Source of the DNA: Diploptera punctata
Taxonomy: Eukaryota; Arthropoda; Insecta; Blattodea; Blaberidae
NCBI GenBank assembly: GCA_030220185.1
Contig: JASPKZ010008348.1
Coordinates: forward strand, 1,054,001 to 1,118,000
DNA length: 64,000 bases
Direction of reading: 5' to 3'
In this document: positions 44,701-55,689 of the stretch, piece by piece
Layout: each line of letters starts with the position of its first letter
How positions within the stretch are numbered: position 1 is the stretch's first letter
Position numbers and translations under genes: made by a program
The notes under the pieces: model-generated
What the model was told of the DNA's origin: nothing
Seen by the model: the letters and a program-made list of their open reading frames with translations, nothing else
The model's database searches: none

Positions 44701-46448
44701 AAGATAACCAATAACTATAGGAGCCCTGAATATAGTTGAATGTTCTTGTGAAGTTACATCTTTTCTAAAAACTGCATGAATTATGAACCTTCAGTTAACT
44801 TCTGTTTGGTCAGCTATAACTGTAGGTTCCTTCCTTTTTGGTTTAGTGAGCTATATGAGGCAGTAGACTTTATAAATTGCGGGTCAGTATGATAGAAACA
44901 TAGGGAAGAAGCTCTTGCAGATTCTTCCATTTAGTATACATTGATTGGTTTGAATGCAAACAAGTTAATGATTTCTACATAAAATTCGAAATAATTAATG
45001 GAAATTAAAGTTGTTCCTTGCTTCCCAAAGTGGTATATCAGCATCATCACCTTTAACTGCTTTGAGGAGCATAGGGTTTATGGACAGTTAATAAGATTTT
45101 CAAGTGCCTACTTCCCAAAATGTTGTAGAAAATGAACTAACTCATATGTAACATAATATTGTTATTTATTTTAATTAAAACTCTTGCACCACGCAGAAAC
45201 ATTAGTAGTTGCTTCAGTTACCTTTATTTGATATAATTAGTGACTGAAGATTGTTAGAGCATGGAAGTCAAAACACATTTTGTGACACTTCCTGTATATA
45301 GGCCTACTACATTTATAACTGGTTGAAAAAATAAAACTGAAGATTTCATAAAAATAATATTTTGCTCTCCCTCAGCAAAATATGATATTTCACACTCACT
45401 TAAGTTACTGATATAAAACCCTGTATTTTGAATACAATTATTAGGGATAGAAACTCTATATTTTTTGTTAACGTAATTGAATCCCATACATATATAAATG
45501 ATTTGAAGAGAGAACATGTTGGCAACTATATGAAGGCTAAAATAAGTATTTTACAACATAGCATTATTCAGTGATCTGCCAATGCATGGTTTTCAAAATA
45601 GAAATTGACTAAGTATCAATATCCTGGTCATTGTTAGACTTATAATACATGGTTTGAGGAGCAACTTTTTTTTGCTCTAATCCATTTGACGAGTTCACCC
45701 TGATCATTCATGTTCAGGCCCCTCATTAAGATATCCATCAGAATAATTGAAAGTAAAATTTCTTGGGTCATCTTACTTTTAACTTTTTACTAGTTCTGTT
45801 CTAATGTGGAACTGCATTAATCAGGCACAAAAGCTTCACATAGTTTTTTATAATGTTATGTGACTAAAATATTCTTACCACTCCTTGAATGAATTTCCTT
45901 GTTCAACATATTCTTATCAACACACTACAGTGGTGTTGATTTCTCCATGTAATAATACACAATATCTCACAATACTTTTATACTTAATTTGCCTACCAAT
46001 GTAATCTCTTTTTTGAAACATAATTTAATAAAATTTCAATATGTTCATCATAAGTAAATGCTTTGTTGAAATATTAACTATGTTTAAAAATCAGTACATT
46101 AGTGTATGCAATTATACCTACAGTTATATAATTAAATTATAACTCCCTGATGGAATGTGGGAGTGCATATCACTTAACCCATTAGTCTTTTCAATAAATT
46201 AATCTGTTCTTCTGCTGAATGTAAAATGTTATGCACCGAAACATGAATGAATTGACTGTTTTTAATGCTGAAATTAACATTTGCAGATCTATGATTAAAA
46301 TGGATTGCCAATTTCATATTAAAACTGAAGGTCATATATCACAATCTGTAATTGGACCAGAAATAAGTTACAATGCAAACATTAATCAGTCATCATTAGA
46401 TGCATAGGTTGGCATTTTAATGATATTGTGTGAACTTGTTTTTTACAG
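41771..46448. other. Long AT-rich stretch, presumed intron
   Basis: No repeat, RNA gene or coding motif recognised in 4.7 kb. It ends in the acceptor TTGTTTTTTACAG in front of exon 46449-46550 and is plausibly intronic for zinc-finger unit 2. Confidence 0.45.
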
Positions 46449-46550
46449 GACATGGAGATGGAAATAAAAAGTGAAGATGATCAAGTTAGCAGTATTGACA
46501 TTAAATGTGAGAATGTTGACCCACTTTCAAATGAGGATCCAGAACTTCAG
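46449..46550 (+). CDS. Internal acidic exon of zinc-finger gene (unit 2)
   Basis: A 34-codon phase-0 exon between acceptor TTTTTTACAG and donor CAG|GTAATG. The peptide begins DMEMEIKSEDDQVSSIDIKC and ends ENVDPLSNEDPELQ. IKSE and IKCE match the sumoylation consensus. Such acidic K-x-E leaders precede the finger exons of insect C2H2 proteins and often serve regulation by SUMO; the last point is family knowledge, not visible here. The next exon in the same phase is 51381-51455. Confidence 0.75.
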
Positions 46551-47400
46551 GTAATGGTGTCATTGATATGCTTTGATTCACAACTTCATTGACAAACTCC
46601 ACACATGCAATAGCATAGTAGGTTTATTAGCTATCGGGTACCTTATGGAGGAATCTGTCTTAGAATGATATGTGTTCCGAGATTGGATATGAATAAAAAA
46701 TATCCCAGTGAGCATAGGTAACTGCCCATGATTTCCTTACTTATTTAGATTGTGTGCACAGTTGTTCTCTGAATAGCAACAGCAGATTCTACTTACAATA
46801 CTCTGTATACATTTTTTTTTTCTGTGGAATAGGTTGATATTTCAATGCAAGTGGTGATATATGCATTCAGCAGAAGAAGGAATTTAATATTTTCTTATAT
46901 GCATGGCTTCTACCTCAAGTAGTGTCATTATTTTAACACTGCACATTATCATGCTGGAAATCTACATTCTGCATATACTTCGTTATCTTGAAAAATACAA
47001 AACAAGTTAAATATCTGAAGGTATTTTCCTAGTTGGAAACCCTCTTTAGTTTTGCAGGATAAGATGCCACATTATCACATATCCAAAACATCTTTAAATT
47101 ACATCTGGTTCTTACTGAAACAGGCTTTGTGTGGGTTTAATTGTTGAGTATCATTTTACATAATTGTGTCCTGTGCCATTAAACAATTGAATATATTAAA
47201 TCAACTAAAGCATTAGAATTATTTTCTGATACCTATTCTGCCATTAGTATTTGCCGAATTCTGAATGTTCAATATTTAAAATTTAACTTAAATATTGTAT
47301 GTGACAAGAGCATTGACATGTCATCTCTGTTGCAAATTGATATAGTCACTCTATGAATGAATGGTTCCTTAATTTATGCATGATTACAGACAATTACATG
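46551..47400. other. Presumed intron, no gene seen
   Basis: AT-rich; ends at the target site of transposon copy B. Confidence 0.5.
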
Positions 47401-47776
47401 TACAGGATGTCCCAAAATTATGCAACAAACTTTGGGAGCTGATAGATAACATTATTTTAAACACTTTTTGTTGAGGTAGGTTTTTTGCGGCGATGCTTCG
47501 TTTAAGCGCTGGACGAGTTAATGTCATTACTGCCTCCCACCCATTTGGTTTAGATATGTAAATTACATTTGTTTACAGTATGTACCTTTTAAAGGAAACA
47601 CACAAAAGAAACAAAACAAAGACGCTTCAATTCATTTAGCATGCATCTTTACTTCCTCAGCTCATCGTTGTGTTTCCTTGACATTGTGCGATAGTTTGCT
47701 GGAATGCCTGCTGCATACTACTGTATTTACAACAAGGAAAGTTACACATGGAGTGAGATAACAGACATATTGGTGT

Positions 47777-48870
47777 ATGGAACATCTTTACACTTATGCT
47801 GAACTTGCCGATATACATCTGATTTATGGTGCAGCACAAGATAATGGTGTAAGAGCTGCTGTGATGTACGCAGAGCGGTATCCGGATAGATGCCATCCTC
47901 ACCAAACATCCTTTGAGTCTGTTGATAGGCATTTGCGGGAGCATGGGACGATGAAGGTGGACAGAGTAGACGCCAGTTCAAGACGTACGTGTTGCACTGC
48001 AGATTTTGAGGAAAAATGTTTTGTCATAGGCTGAAAGACGAACCTTCTACTGGTACTTGTGCTATCGGACGTGTAATGGGTACGAACCATCAAAGTGTCC
48101 TGCATGAAGACCAGCTCTATCCCTTTCATCTGCAAAAAGTACAATTCTCACAGTCACTGGACTTCGCTCAACCGGCCCAATTTTGTAATTGGGCTTTGCT
48201 GCAGCCACCACTCTTCTTTTCCTTGGTATTATTCACTGATGAGGCAATATTTAATGGGGAAGGACTGGTTCTGTACTCGAAGAGCAGTCATATGTGGGAT
48301 TATGAAAATCCTCATGCTATCTTCCAGAGGAGTCACCAGCAAGAGATTTTCGGTGAAATTATGGGTAGGCATAATTTCTGACATCATTGGCCCTACCTTC
48401 TTCCCCAGAGATTAAATGTTGTCATTTATAAGATATTTTTAGAGCACGTCCTACCTATATTACTGGAAGAAGTTTCTCTCCACATCAGGATTAACATGTG
48501 ATCTCAGCACGATGGAGCTCCTCCCCATTTCTGCTGGAATGTGTGAAATCATTTGGATGTAGTGTATCGTGGCTGTTCATTAGGAAGATGTAGTTCAACT
48601 GTAGTGTGGCCACCTCGCTCTCCAAATCTCAGTCCACTTGATTATTTTTTGTGGGAACATCTGAAGACTCTAGTGTATGCGACCCCTGTTGGTACAGATG
48701 AACTGTTAATCGCACGCATAAGCGCAGTATGTGATGTGACCCGTGAGACACCTGGTATCATCAAGGGGTACGAGAATCCTTTCGTTGCCAATGTCGTCTG
48801 TGTTTTGAGAATGGAAGTTGCCAATTTGTATAATTTCTTTAATGAGTCTGCAGGTGCTTTGCTTTTTTGT
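47777..48870 (+). pseudogene. IS630/Tc1-like transposase, copy B
   Basis: From the Met at 47777: YAELADIHLIYGAAQDNGVR, MYAERYPDRCHPHQTSFESV and DRHLREHGTM, then a frameshift. Next are LFTDEAIFNGEG (first Asp) near 48230, SQHDGAPPHFCW (second Asp) near 48505, WPPRSPNLSPLDYFLWEHLK near 48610 and LIARISAVCDVTRETPG near 48710. The third-position Asp is kept in PLDYF, but SPDL has become SPNL. At least three frameshifts and an in-frame stop disable it. It has the same architecture as copy A, without the 95-bp duplication. Confidence 0.85.
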
Positions 48871-48980
48871 GGTTTACTTAAATGCATTGATTTTATTTCC
48901 CAATAACGTAATGTATGTCATGTGTATATACTCTATAGCAGTTCATGTTATTAATCACTGTTCTATCATATATCTAAGTA

Positions 48981-49546
48981 CGGGTGAATCATAAATATGG
49001 CTATACGTTTGATCGCGTTGTGTGATGAAAATATTACCATTACAGGAAATATGAAATTACCGTTGGAAAGGCAATTATTCAAATTATAACAATGGAATAA
49101 AACAATACAGTGTAGAACTTATGTCATTAGTCAAAATGGTGTTGAATATACAACAGCAAATTGCAATTGCTGCATGAGCAATAACGTATGCTAATGATCA
49201 TGAGGCCGCAAGACGGGCAAGACGTGAGTTTAACGTAGCATTGCAGCCATTGACTGTGGGGAAGTGAGAAAACGACTGCTGAAACCTGGAAGGATGCAGA
49301 AAATCAAACCTCCAGGAAGGCCTCGCATTAGCACGGATGCAGAAACTACAAAGAGAATTGTGGAGGCGTTCGATGCAACAGCAGTTAATATTGAGATCTG
49401 CTTAGTGTTGTAAGTGATTTGTTCTGTGTTCTATTGTTGTAATTTGAAGGATTCCCTTTCCAATGATAACACAATATTTCCTTTAATAATAATATTTTCG
49501 TCACAAAATGTGATCAAGCTAATAGTCATATATCTGAATCACACTG
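48981..49546 (+). mobile_element. MITE nested in transposon copy B
   Basis: The ends TA|CGGGTGAATCATAAATATGG and TCATATATCTGAATCACACTG|TA are imperfect inverted repeats at a TA duplication. Copy A has the uninterrupted site (CTAAGTACACAGTACTG). The interior holds a helix-turn-helix-like remnant near 49270-49380 (MQKIKPPGRPRISTDAETTK). Confidence 0.65.
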
Positions 49547-50104
49547 TACGTAAGTACTGTACAGTACAATTACACATTTTATTTGCGAAACCTATTGCAC
49601 TCTATAGTAATCATATTATTATTACAACCTTTCAAACAATTGTCTGTACAATACGTACATATATAGTTTTGTATCTCGTGTACCGCACCGACATTCCATT
49701 ACTGTATTCTGTAAAATAATGAATAAACAATTAAATCAGAAGTAAATCTACGCATGTAACCAATTTACAATACATATTTAATAAAGGAAGGAAAAAAGTG
49801 TACAACGTACTGTAGGTAGTTTCAAACGTGATGCTTGAATCTTATGTTTGCGTCGATATTAGACTGCTCTACCCACGCTAAAGGCGCATGCTTGTTGCAA
49901 GTTACAGTCTCTGTATCATGTTATTTCCATTTTAATTTGAAATAATCAGTGGCATGCCAACCATTTTACAAATTGAATCGTAACTTGAACATTTTTATTC
50001 GTGGACCATTAGTTCATTATCTCAAAATGTTTATATAATACTTCTGTATACATAGTTAAATTTATGTGGTATCATTCATTTACATCCTGTATATGTCTCA
50101 TCAG

Positions 50105-50296
50105 GTGCCAGTGATCAGTATCATAATATTTGTGGAGAATGTGTTGTATCCAATCATGTGCCAACATGCATTGTGTACAGCCTTTGAAAAAAATGATGGC
50201 GCAATTCTTGACTATGGAAAGTTTAGAGTTTTGAAGACCGATTCACACCAGTACGTTGTTACATATTCTGACTCATTTGAGTATAAAGCGAACGGC
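50105..50296 (+). CDS. Possible 64-codon phase-0 exon of unknown origin
   Basis: The stretch is open and flanked by TGTCTCATCAG and a strong donor GGC|GTAAGT. Its length is an exact multiple of three and its phase fits exons 46449 and 51381. The peptide includes ALCTAFEKNDGAILDYGKFR and VLKTDSHQYVVTYSDSFEYK. It lies right beside the end of transposon copy B, whose terminal bases supply part of the pyrimidine tract. The composition is unlike the acidic exons, so it may be an old transposon fragment. Not recognised. Confidence 0.25.
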
Positions 50297-50334
50297 GTAA
50301 GTCTCTCTTCATGCAGCATTCGATCATTTGCTTA

Positions 50335-50615
50335 AGTGAAGTAGTCGGTAAGATGCTCTTTTTCTGACGATGCGGGCCCATGATCGATTCTGTCCAGGTA
50401 GATTTTATTTATTTATTATTATTTAATAACATCGTTAAGTTTAATAATGCCTACATGTTACCAGGCTTCATTATATAAATAAATTTATATATATATATAT
50501 GGAAATTTTCACACCTACAGTTCCCTAGTAAAGCTGCAAAGCATTGCATAAAAATGAAATTGTAGTGAAAGACCTGCCCTCGGGCAGAATTACTATGGAG
50601 CAGAATATATGGAAA
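50335..50615 (+). repeat. SINE-3, degenerate copy
   Basis: GATGCGGGCCCATGATCGAT resembles the tRNA head. The tail at 50520-50600 is clear (AAAGCTGCAAAGCATTGCAT, GTGAAAGACCTGCCCTCGGG). The middle is replaced by AT-rich sequence. Confidence 0.6.
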
Positions 50616-51380
50616 TAAATAAATTAAAGGAAACAGCTCATATATATAATGAATAACGATTGTAACATCTCAATACTTTGTTTACAAAACACGTATAATA
50701 AAATTATTTATTTCCATTACTAATACAAAATTTGTCTGATTAATTTAAATTAAGTTATATCAAGTTTCATTATACAAATAAGTCATGAAGTACTGCATCG
50801 CTTCATACAGACAATTTCTAGAAGAGATGGTTGTGGTCCAGTGGAGAGAGCTTCTATTTCCCGTGCATGAGGCTGCGTGGTCAATCCTGCTGTCATGTTT
50901 TTTTTTCTTCTCTCTCTCATCCTTATTTCAATTAATTTTTTTTTGATTAATTTCTTTTGCTTTGTTTTATTTTCAGTATTTATTGCACTACTTATTTACA
51001 CAACATTGTTTTCCATTGCATGACATACAATGAAATAGAATGGATTTAGTTTCTCAAATAGTTGTATACTTGTGAACCAAATAACTATCTCTGTTCATGT
51101 GCAGTGACTTCGTTCTGAGACTTGAAAATTATCTGTGTGCCATCAATTATTTCGAAGGCTGTATATAATGATGACATTGCTCACATCAAATAATCCAGAT
51201 GTTCATCTCTTAACAGAATATGCTCTGATAATTAAAGGATGAGATCTTAATTATAATTAAAATAACCTCAAAATATAACTTCCTAAAATTAAATATTGAG
51301 ATCTTTATGTTTGCATTTGTTATTGAAATTTATGTTTTCATGTATTTTTTTGTGCTTATACTTTCTCTGTCTGATTGTAG
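50616..51380. other. Presumed intron; worn tRNA-like patch
   Basis: At 50830-50895 GTGGTCCAGTGGAGAGAGC and GTGGTCAATCCTG are A- and B-box-like, probably an old tRNA-derived SINE head. The remainder is AT-rich. It ends in the acceptor CTGATTGTAG. Confidence 0.4.
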
Positions 51381-51455
51381 ATGTTGCAGCCTTTAAAGAT
51401 GGACATAGAAAAAATTGATATTAAACATGATACTCTTGTTAAAACTATTTCAAAG
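51381..51455 (+). CDS. Internal exon of zinc-finger gene (unit 2)
   Basis: A 25-codon phase-0 exon between acceptor TGTCTGATTGTAG and donor AAG|GTAAGA. The peptide begins MLQPLKMDIEKIDIKHDTLV and ends KTISK. Its Met is internal, since the exon starts right at the splice acceptor. It sits between exon 46449-46550 and the finger exon 53621-54475 with the same orientation and phase. The relic exon at 38007-38090 ends similarly. Confidence 0.7.
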
Positions 51456-51961
51456 GTAAGAAATATCTCCTGAGATAATGGCTACATTTGGTATAGGTGT
51501 CAGGTCTGTAGCACTGTAAAATACTTGTTATCTTTGTAGTATCTGTTTATTACATCACCAGTTGTGTTGTTGTAATGCTCAGTGTTGTTCTGTTTATTTC
51601 TCTGAATTTCCCATTTGCATTATGGAATGCGAATGTTTTATTTATTTATTTTTGCATTTTTTAAAATTTTTTTGTCCCAAGTTACTACAATGAACACACA
51701 TTGGTTGCACACAGAGTTCTCCAAGTATGTTAGATTCATTAGGTAACCAATTGCCTGTATTTGAATATCACAAGGCTCTTCCTTGTGAACTCAAATATTT
51801 CTGGTTCAACCAAACTGAAAATTTGATATTGTGTAAATTTGATATAATTTCTGGTAGGCATCAGTACTTCATTCTTGTCTTTTTATCTTAAGAGCTGACA
51901 AAATCATTGCGAGACAGTTCATTTTAAGCATATTATGTTGTATTTGAAGAGAAAAATTTTC

Positions 51962-52034
51962 GCCTAGACCGAGACTCGAACCCGGGACCTTTGGCTTGCC
52001 GGGCCAAATGCTCTACCAACTGAGCTACCGAGGC
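51962..52034 (-). tRNA. tRNA-like unit, left arm
   Basis: Mirror image of the unit at 52071-52143. A box TAGCTCAGTTGG and B box GGTTCGAGTCTC are kept. The anticodon arm has the same unusual 6-bp stem with C at position 33. Confidence 0.4.
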
Positions 52035-52070
52035 GAGTTACGATCTAGACGCAAATTTTTCTCGTAACTC

Positions 52071-52143
52071 GCCTCGGTAGCTCAGTTGGTAGAGCATTTG
52101 GCCCGGCAAGCCAAAGGTCCCGGGTTCGAGTCTCGGTCTAGGC
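52071..52143 (+). tRNA. tRNA-like unit, right arm
   Basis: A 73-nt unit starting GCCTCGGTAGCTCAGTTGG, with B box GGTTCGAGTCT and ending TCTAGGC. In the 7-base loop reading, the anticodon position is GGC, but U33 is missing. Pairing in the paired unit is identical. Possibly transcribed by RNA polymerase III; translation use is unlikely. Confidence 0.4.
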
Positions 52144-52166
52144 GAAAATTTTTCGCTTCAAATATA

Positions 52167-52529
52167 ATTTATCTTTCATTGAGAAATGTTAAATTAATAA
52201 TAAAAACATAATATTATATTGACTGATTAAGAATTAATCCTGTACTACTGTGAATACTCTTGGATGTCGAAAGTGCATACAAATTTTACTTTTGTCACTA
52301 TTTTTTACTTCCTTGCTATTTGAATTAAATCCTGTATATTATTTTAAAGCTGCTTGTAATTGCTTGGATGTTAGAATATTAGTTTTTTCTTCTATAGATT
52401 TTTTATTATTATTGAATAAAATGAAAAGTTTTTTATACTTACATTCTGATGTACAGTATATGTATCCTTTTTGTTATGAATATATCAAATTCTGCCCTTC
52501 ACTGTCTTAGTATGTACTGCAATGATCAT
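52167..52529. other. AT-rich spacer in presumed intron
   Basis: No gene or repeat recognised. Confidence 0.5.
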
Positions 52530-52975
52530 GAAATTAAACTACACCTCTCCATACATCCCCATTCTGAGCTAATGCTTTCCAATCATTCCCTGTATAATCT
52601 ACTTCCCTCAAATCATAGTTAATGTTATCCTCCCACTGCATTCTTGATCTACCAACTGGGCGTTTTTCCTTCTGGTTTCCCTACAAGAAGCTTCCATGCA
52701 CATCTTTCATTCCCCATTCGTGCCACATGTCATGCCCATCGCAGTCTATGAAACTTTAGTTTTCTTATTATATCTGGCTTCCTATAAAGACCATGTAGTT
52801 CACTATTATGTAGTCTTCTCTGTTCACTTTTCTGTGCATTTCTCTTTGGTCCAAAAATTTTCCTAAGAACTTTATTCTCAAATACCCATAATCTACTTTA
52901 ATCCCTTAAAGTAAGAATCCATGTTTCATAGCCATATAATATAACTGGTAGAATAACCGTAACTACAATGTAGTG
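52530..52975 (-). mobile_element. LINE C-terminal fragment
   Basis: On the minus strand: YYMAMKHGFLL-like remnant, ENKVLRKIFGPK-like, then DCDGHDMWHEWGMKD-like and a tail matching NDDLREVDYTGED of the LINE at 32050-35275. DNA blocks such as CTGTATAATCTACTTCCCTC and CACATGTCATGCCCATCGCA are shared with 32160-32310. Confidence 0.8.
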
Positions 52976-53620
52976 GCTTTAATAATTCAATTATTGTTAT
53001 AATAATATTATCATCATTGTTATTAGTAAAATAGTTACCTGATATATCGGTCATCAACTAAAGTTTAGCTGAGTATCACTGCTATATCAGGTACTTATTT
53101 TAATAAATAACTTCTACTGTGATTCTAAAGGAAGAATAGATTGTTATCATTATTATAAATACTAACCTTACTACTGTTATTGTTACTATTTTATTGTTAT
53201 CATATTTGAGAAAACACATATCTAATATAAGCTTATATTGAACAGCAGTGTATATGATATTTAAGGTATCATGACTATTTTATGGTAAAATGAGAATCAA
53301 ATGTATATCGTACAGTATAGTATTTTAATTGTCAAGTTTTAAATTTATTTCTAAATATATTAATTAATGTAGCTTATATTCATTTTGTGTTATTGCATAT
53401 GGTAGGAACTTCAATGTGTTTTCTGTTGGCCATCATAGTAGACTATGGCAATCTGCAATAATGTAATGAATATTATTATGAAACATAAGAAATAATCTAA
53501 ATGTTATGGGTAAATGTCTTTCTATACTTTGGAGTGATATATATATATATACACACACACACATACATAGATTTGTTCTGTGATATCTGTTATCTAAAAG
53601 TTATTACATTACATTTTCAG
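52976..53620. other. Presumed intron end before the zinc-finger exon
   Basis: AT-rich, with an (AT)n(AC)n tract at 53537-53570. It ends in TTACATTACATTTTCAG, the acceptor for 53621. Confidence 0.55.
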
Positions 53621-54475
53621 GTGGAAAATAGAGAAGTAAGTCGAGCTGGAATGTACACAACTCATCAGTGTTCACAAACAAGACAAAAAAAGTTAATTAG
53701 AAAATCTGTGAAATGTTTTGACAGTCATAAGTCAGTTACTCAAAAATCTCATCATAATGATCATTTGCGTTTGCGTAGTAATGAGAAGCCGTTCAAATGT
53801 TCTGTTTGTAATAAATCATTTACCAAAAAGAGCACCCTAAATGTACATTTACGTTCACATAATAATGAGAGGCCGTTCAAATGTTCTGTTTGTTGTAAAT
53901 TATTTACCCAAAAGAGCCACCTAAATGTACATTTACGTTTGCATAATAATGAGAAGCCGTTCAAATGTTCTGTTTGTAATAAATCATTTACCCATAAGAG
54001 CAGCCTGAATGTACATTTAGGTTTGCATAATAATGAGAAGCCATTCAAATGTTCAGTTTGTTGTATATCATTCACACAAAAGAGTCATCTAAATGTACAT
54101 TTACGTTCGCATTATAATGATAAGCCGTTCGAGTGTTCTCTATGTTATGAGTCATTTAATAGGAAGGACCACCTTAATACACATTTACGTTTGCATAATA
54201 ATGAGAAGCCGTTCGAATGTTCTATTTGTAGTAAATCATTTACCCATAAGCGCAGCATAAATGTACATTTACGTTTGCATAATAATAATAATGAGAAGCC
54301 GTTCAAATGCTCTGTTTGTCATAAATCGTTTAACAGGAGCGACCATCTTAATATACATTCACGTTTGCATGATATACAGAAGCCGTTCAAATGTTCACTT
54401 TGTAGTAAATCATTTTATAGGAAGGACCACCTTAAAATCCATTTACGTTTGCATAATAATGAGAAACCTTTATAA
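53621..54475 (+). CDS. Terminal exon of C2H2 zinc-finger protein with eight intact fingers (unit 2)
   Basis: A likely DNA-binding nuclear protein. The phase-0 exon begins VENREVSRAGMYTTHQCSQT, parallel to the other terminal exon (VNQSEDTHTRMDSTNQRSQT). A degenerate first finger (CFDSHKSVTQKSHHNDHLRL-R) has lost its second Cys and its last His. Eight regular fingers follow, from CSVCNKSFTKKSTLNVHLRS-H to CSLCSKSFYRKDHLKIHLRL-H. Linkers are NNEKPF, and one is lengthened by NN before finger 7's partner (HNNNNEKPF). The stop TAA at 54473-54475 falls in the next linker (NEKPL). Finger-contact residues vary (KSTLN, KSHLN, KDHLN), so different bases are probably read. Finger relics continue downstream. 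Confidence 0.9.
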   Translation: MENREVSRAGMYTTHQCSQTRQKKLIRKSVKCFDSHKSVTQKSHHNDHLRLRSNEKPFKCSVCNKSFTKKSTLNVHLRSHNNERPFKCSVCCKLFTQKSHLNVHLRLHNNEKPFKCSVCNKSFTHKSSLNVHLGLHNNEKPFKCSVCCISFTQKSHLNVHLRSHYNDKPFECSLCYESFNRKDHLNTHLRLHNNEKPFECSICSKSFTHKRSINVHLRLHNNNNEKPFKCSVCHKSFNRSDHLNIHSRLHDIQKPFKCSLCSKSFYRKDHLKIHLRLHNNEKPL

Positions 54476-54580
54476 TGTTTACAATAAATCGTTTTCACAG
54501 AAGATATATCTTAATGTACATTATTTGTATAATAATAAGAACAATATTAAAAGAAATCGTACAAAGATATTTCAATAGTC
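54476..54580 (+). pseudogene. Decayed zinc finger after the stop
   Basis: One frame over, VYNKSFSQKIYLNVHYLYNN continues the finger pattern without its first Cys. It points to a frameshift that created the present stop. Confidence 0.7.
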
Positions 54581-54589
54581 TACTTTTGA

Positions 54590-55689
54590 TATTGATTATG
54601 CTATATCACTCATGGCTGCTGGACTTCCTGCCACAGAGTATCACGTCTAAAGCTGTGGAAACACACATGCCTATATCATTTACATGGTCGGATCAAGATT
54701 TACTGCAGGAGAAGAGGAAGTACAAGTTGGATGTGGATCTGTAGTTTATCGTGAAGTCAGTGAAGTTTTCTTTAAATTATTCAAACTTTCCCCTACCTGT
54801 TCTGTTTTCCAAACAGAACTATATGCCATAAAAGAAGCAGTACAGTGGTGTCTTCAACATGAATGTAGTGCATGAATTTTTAGTGACTCGCAGGCTGCTC
54901 TTCAATCGATTGCAGATAAATTTAATTCAAATCCAAACTCTGTAGAAATCAGGAATAACATAAAAAATTACACAAAACACCTGTGCTTGTCTTGGATATG
55001 AGGACACCAGGTAACTGTGGGAAATGAATGTGCTGATCAATTAGCTAAATCTGCAGCATCTTCTGAGCTTCATTATTAATTTTCAAACTCTCCAATATCC
55101 TATGTTAAAAAGACTGTTGGACTACATCATCACTGATTGGAATGATCATTGGATAAGGAGTACAAATGGCACTTTGACTAAAGAGCTCTCCTTTCCTACA
55201 GTACACCATAGGCTAAAGGCAAAACATTTTATTCCAAATTTCATTTCATGACTGGCCATGGAAAATTTGGAAGTTATGTTAGGAGATTTAATATGAACCC
55301 AGACAGCGATCATAGTTATAAATATCTAGAATCAATACAATTTGTAAAACATGTTTTATTTGATTGTCCTATATTCGAAAGACAATGATTCTGATTAAAC
55401 TCAATTTTAAATGATGATGAGGCTTCTGCCTCAATGTGTGAAGTCATTTTTAAGAACCAAATTATTATAAACATTTTATGAACTTCATAACAAACATTCA
55501 TAACAAAATGTAGTATTTTCTATGACACTTGTAGACAATTTATGTAATTCATAACACTCATTCAAAACCATAAGATAATAATTCCGTTATACAATGTATA
55601 GTATAATACTGTTATAGTAAGCTACAATCCTAATATGCCTAGGTGGCGAAATAGGGTTTCAAAATATTTGGAGATTCAATAATAATAAT
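54590..55689 (+). mobile_element. LINE fragment with RNase H domain
   Basis: RNase H motifs in order: IIYMVGSR (family TDGS, with the catalytic Asp changed), VFQTELYAIKEAVQWCLQHE, IFSDSQAALQSI (Asp kept), then GHQVTVGNECADQLAKSAAS. A zinc-knuckle-like tail follows near 55250-55400 (FVKHVLFDCPIFERQ). The 3' end has GGCGAAATAGGG and (AAT)n. This is the end of an I-like LINE. Several stops break it. It sits between finger relics, so it inserted into the old 3' part of the zinc-finger array. Confidence 0.85.

Larger units (their letters stand above)
47403..50089 (+). mobile_element. IS630/Tc1-like transposon copy B
   Basis: The ends are TA|CAGGATGT at 47401-47410 and ACATCCTG|TA at 50082-50091, a short inverted repeat at a TA target. 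The right noncoding part (49550-50089) is collinear with the left noncoding part of copy A (28052-29720, minus the nested LINE), including AATTTATGTGGTAT near the end. The left 370 bp does not match copy A. A MITE is nested at 48981-49546. Confidence 0.75.
51941..52166. repeat. Compact foldback element made of two tRNA-like units
   Basis: The element is an almost perfect palindrome of about 225 bp. Outer ends TATTTGAAGAGAAAAATTTT and AAAATTTTTCGCTTCAAATA enclose two inverted 73-nt tRNA-like units, then GAGTTACGA/TCGTAACTC and an 18-bp loop centred near 52052. Confidence 0.85.
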
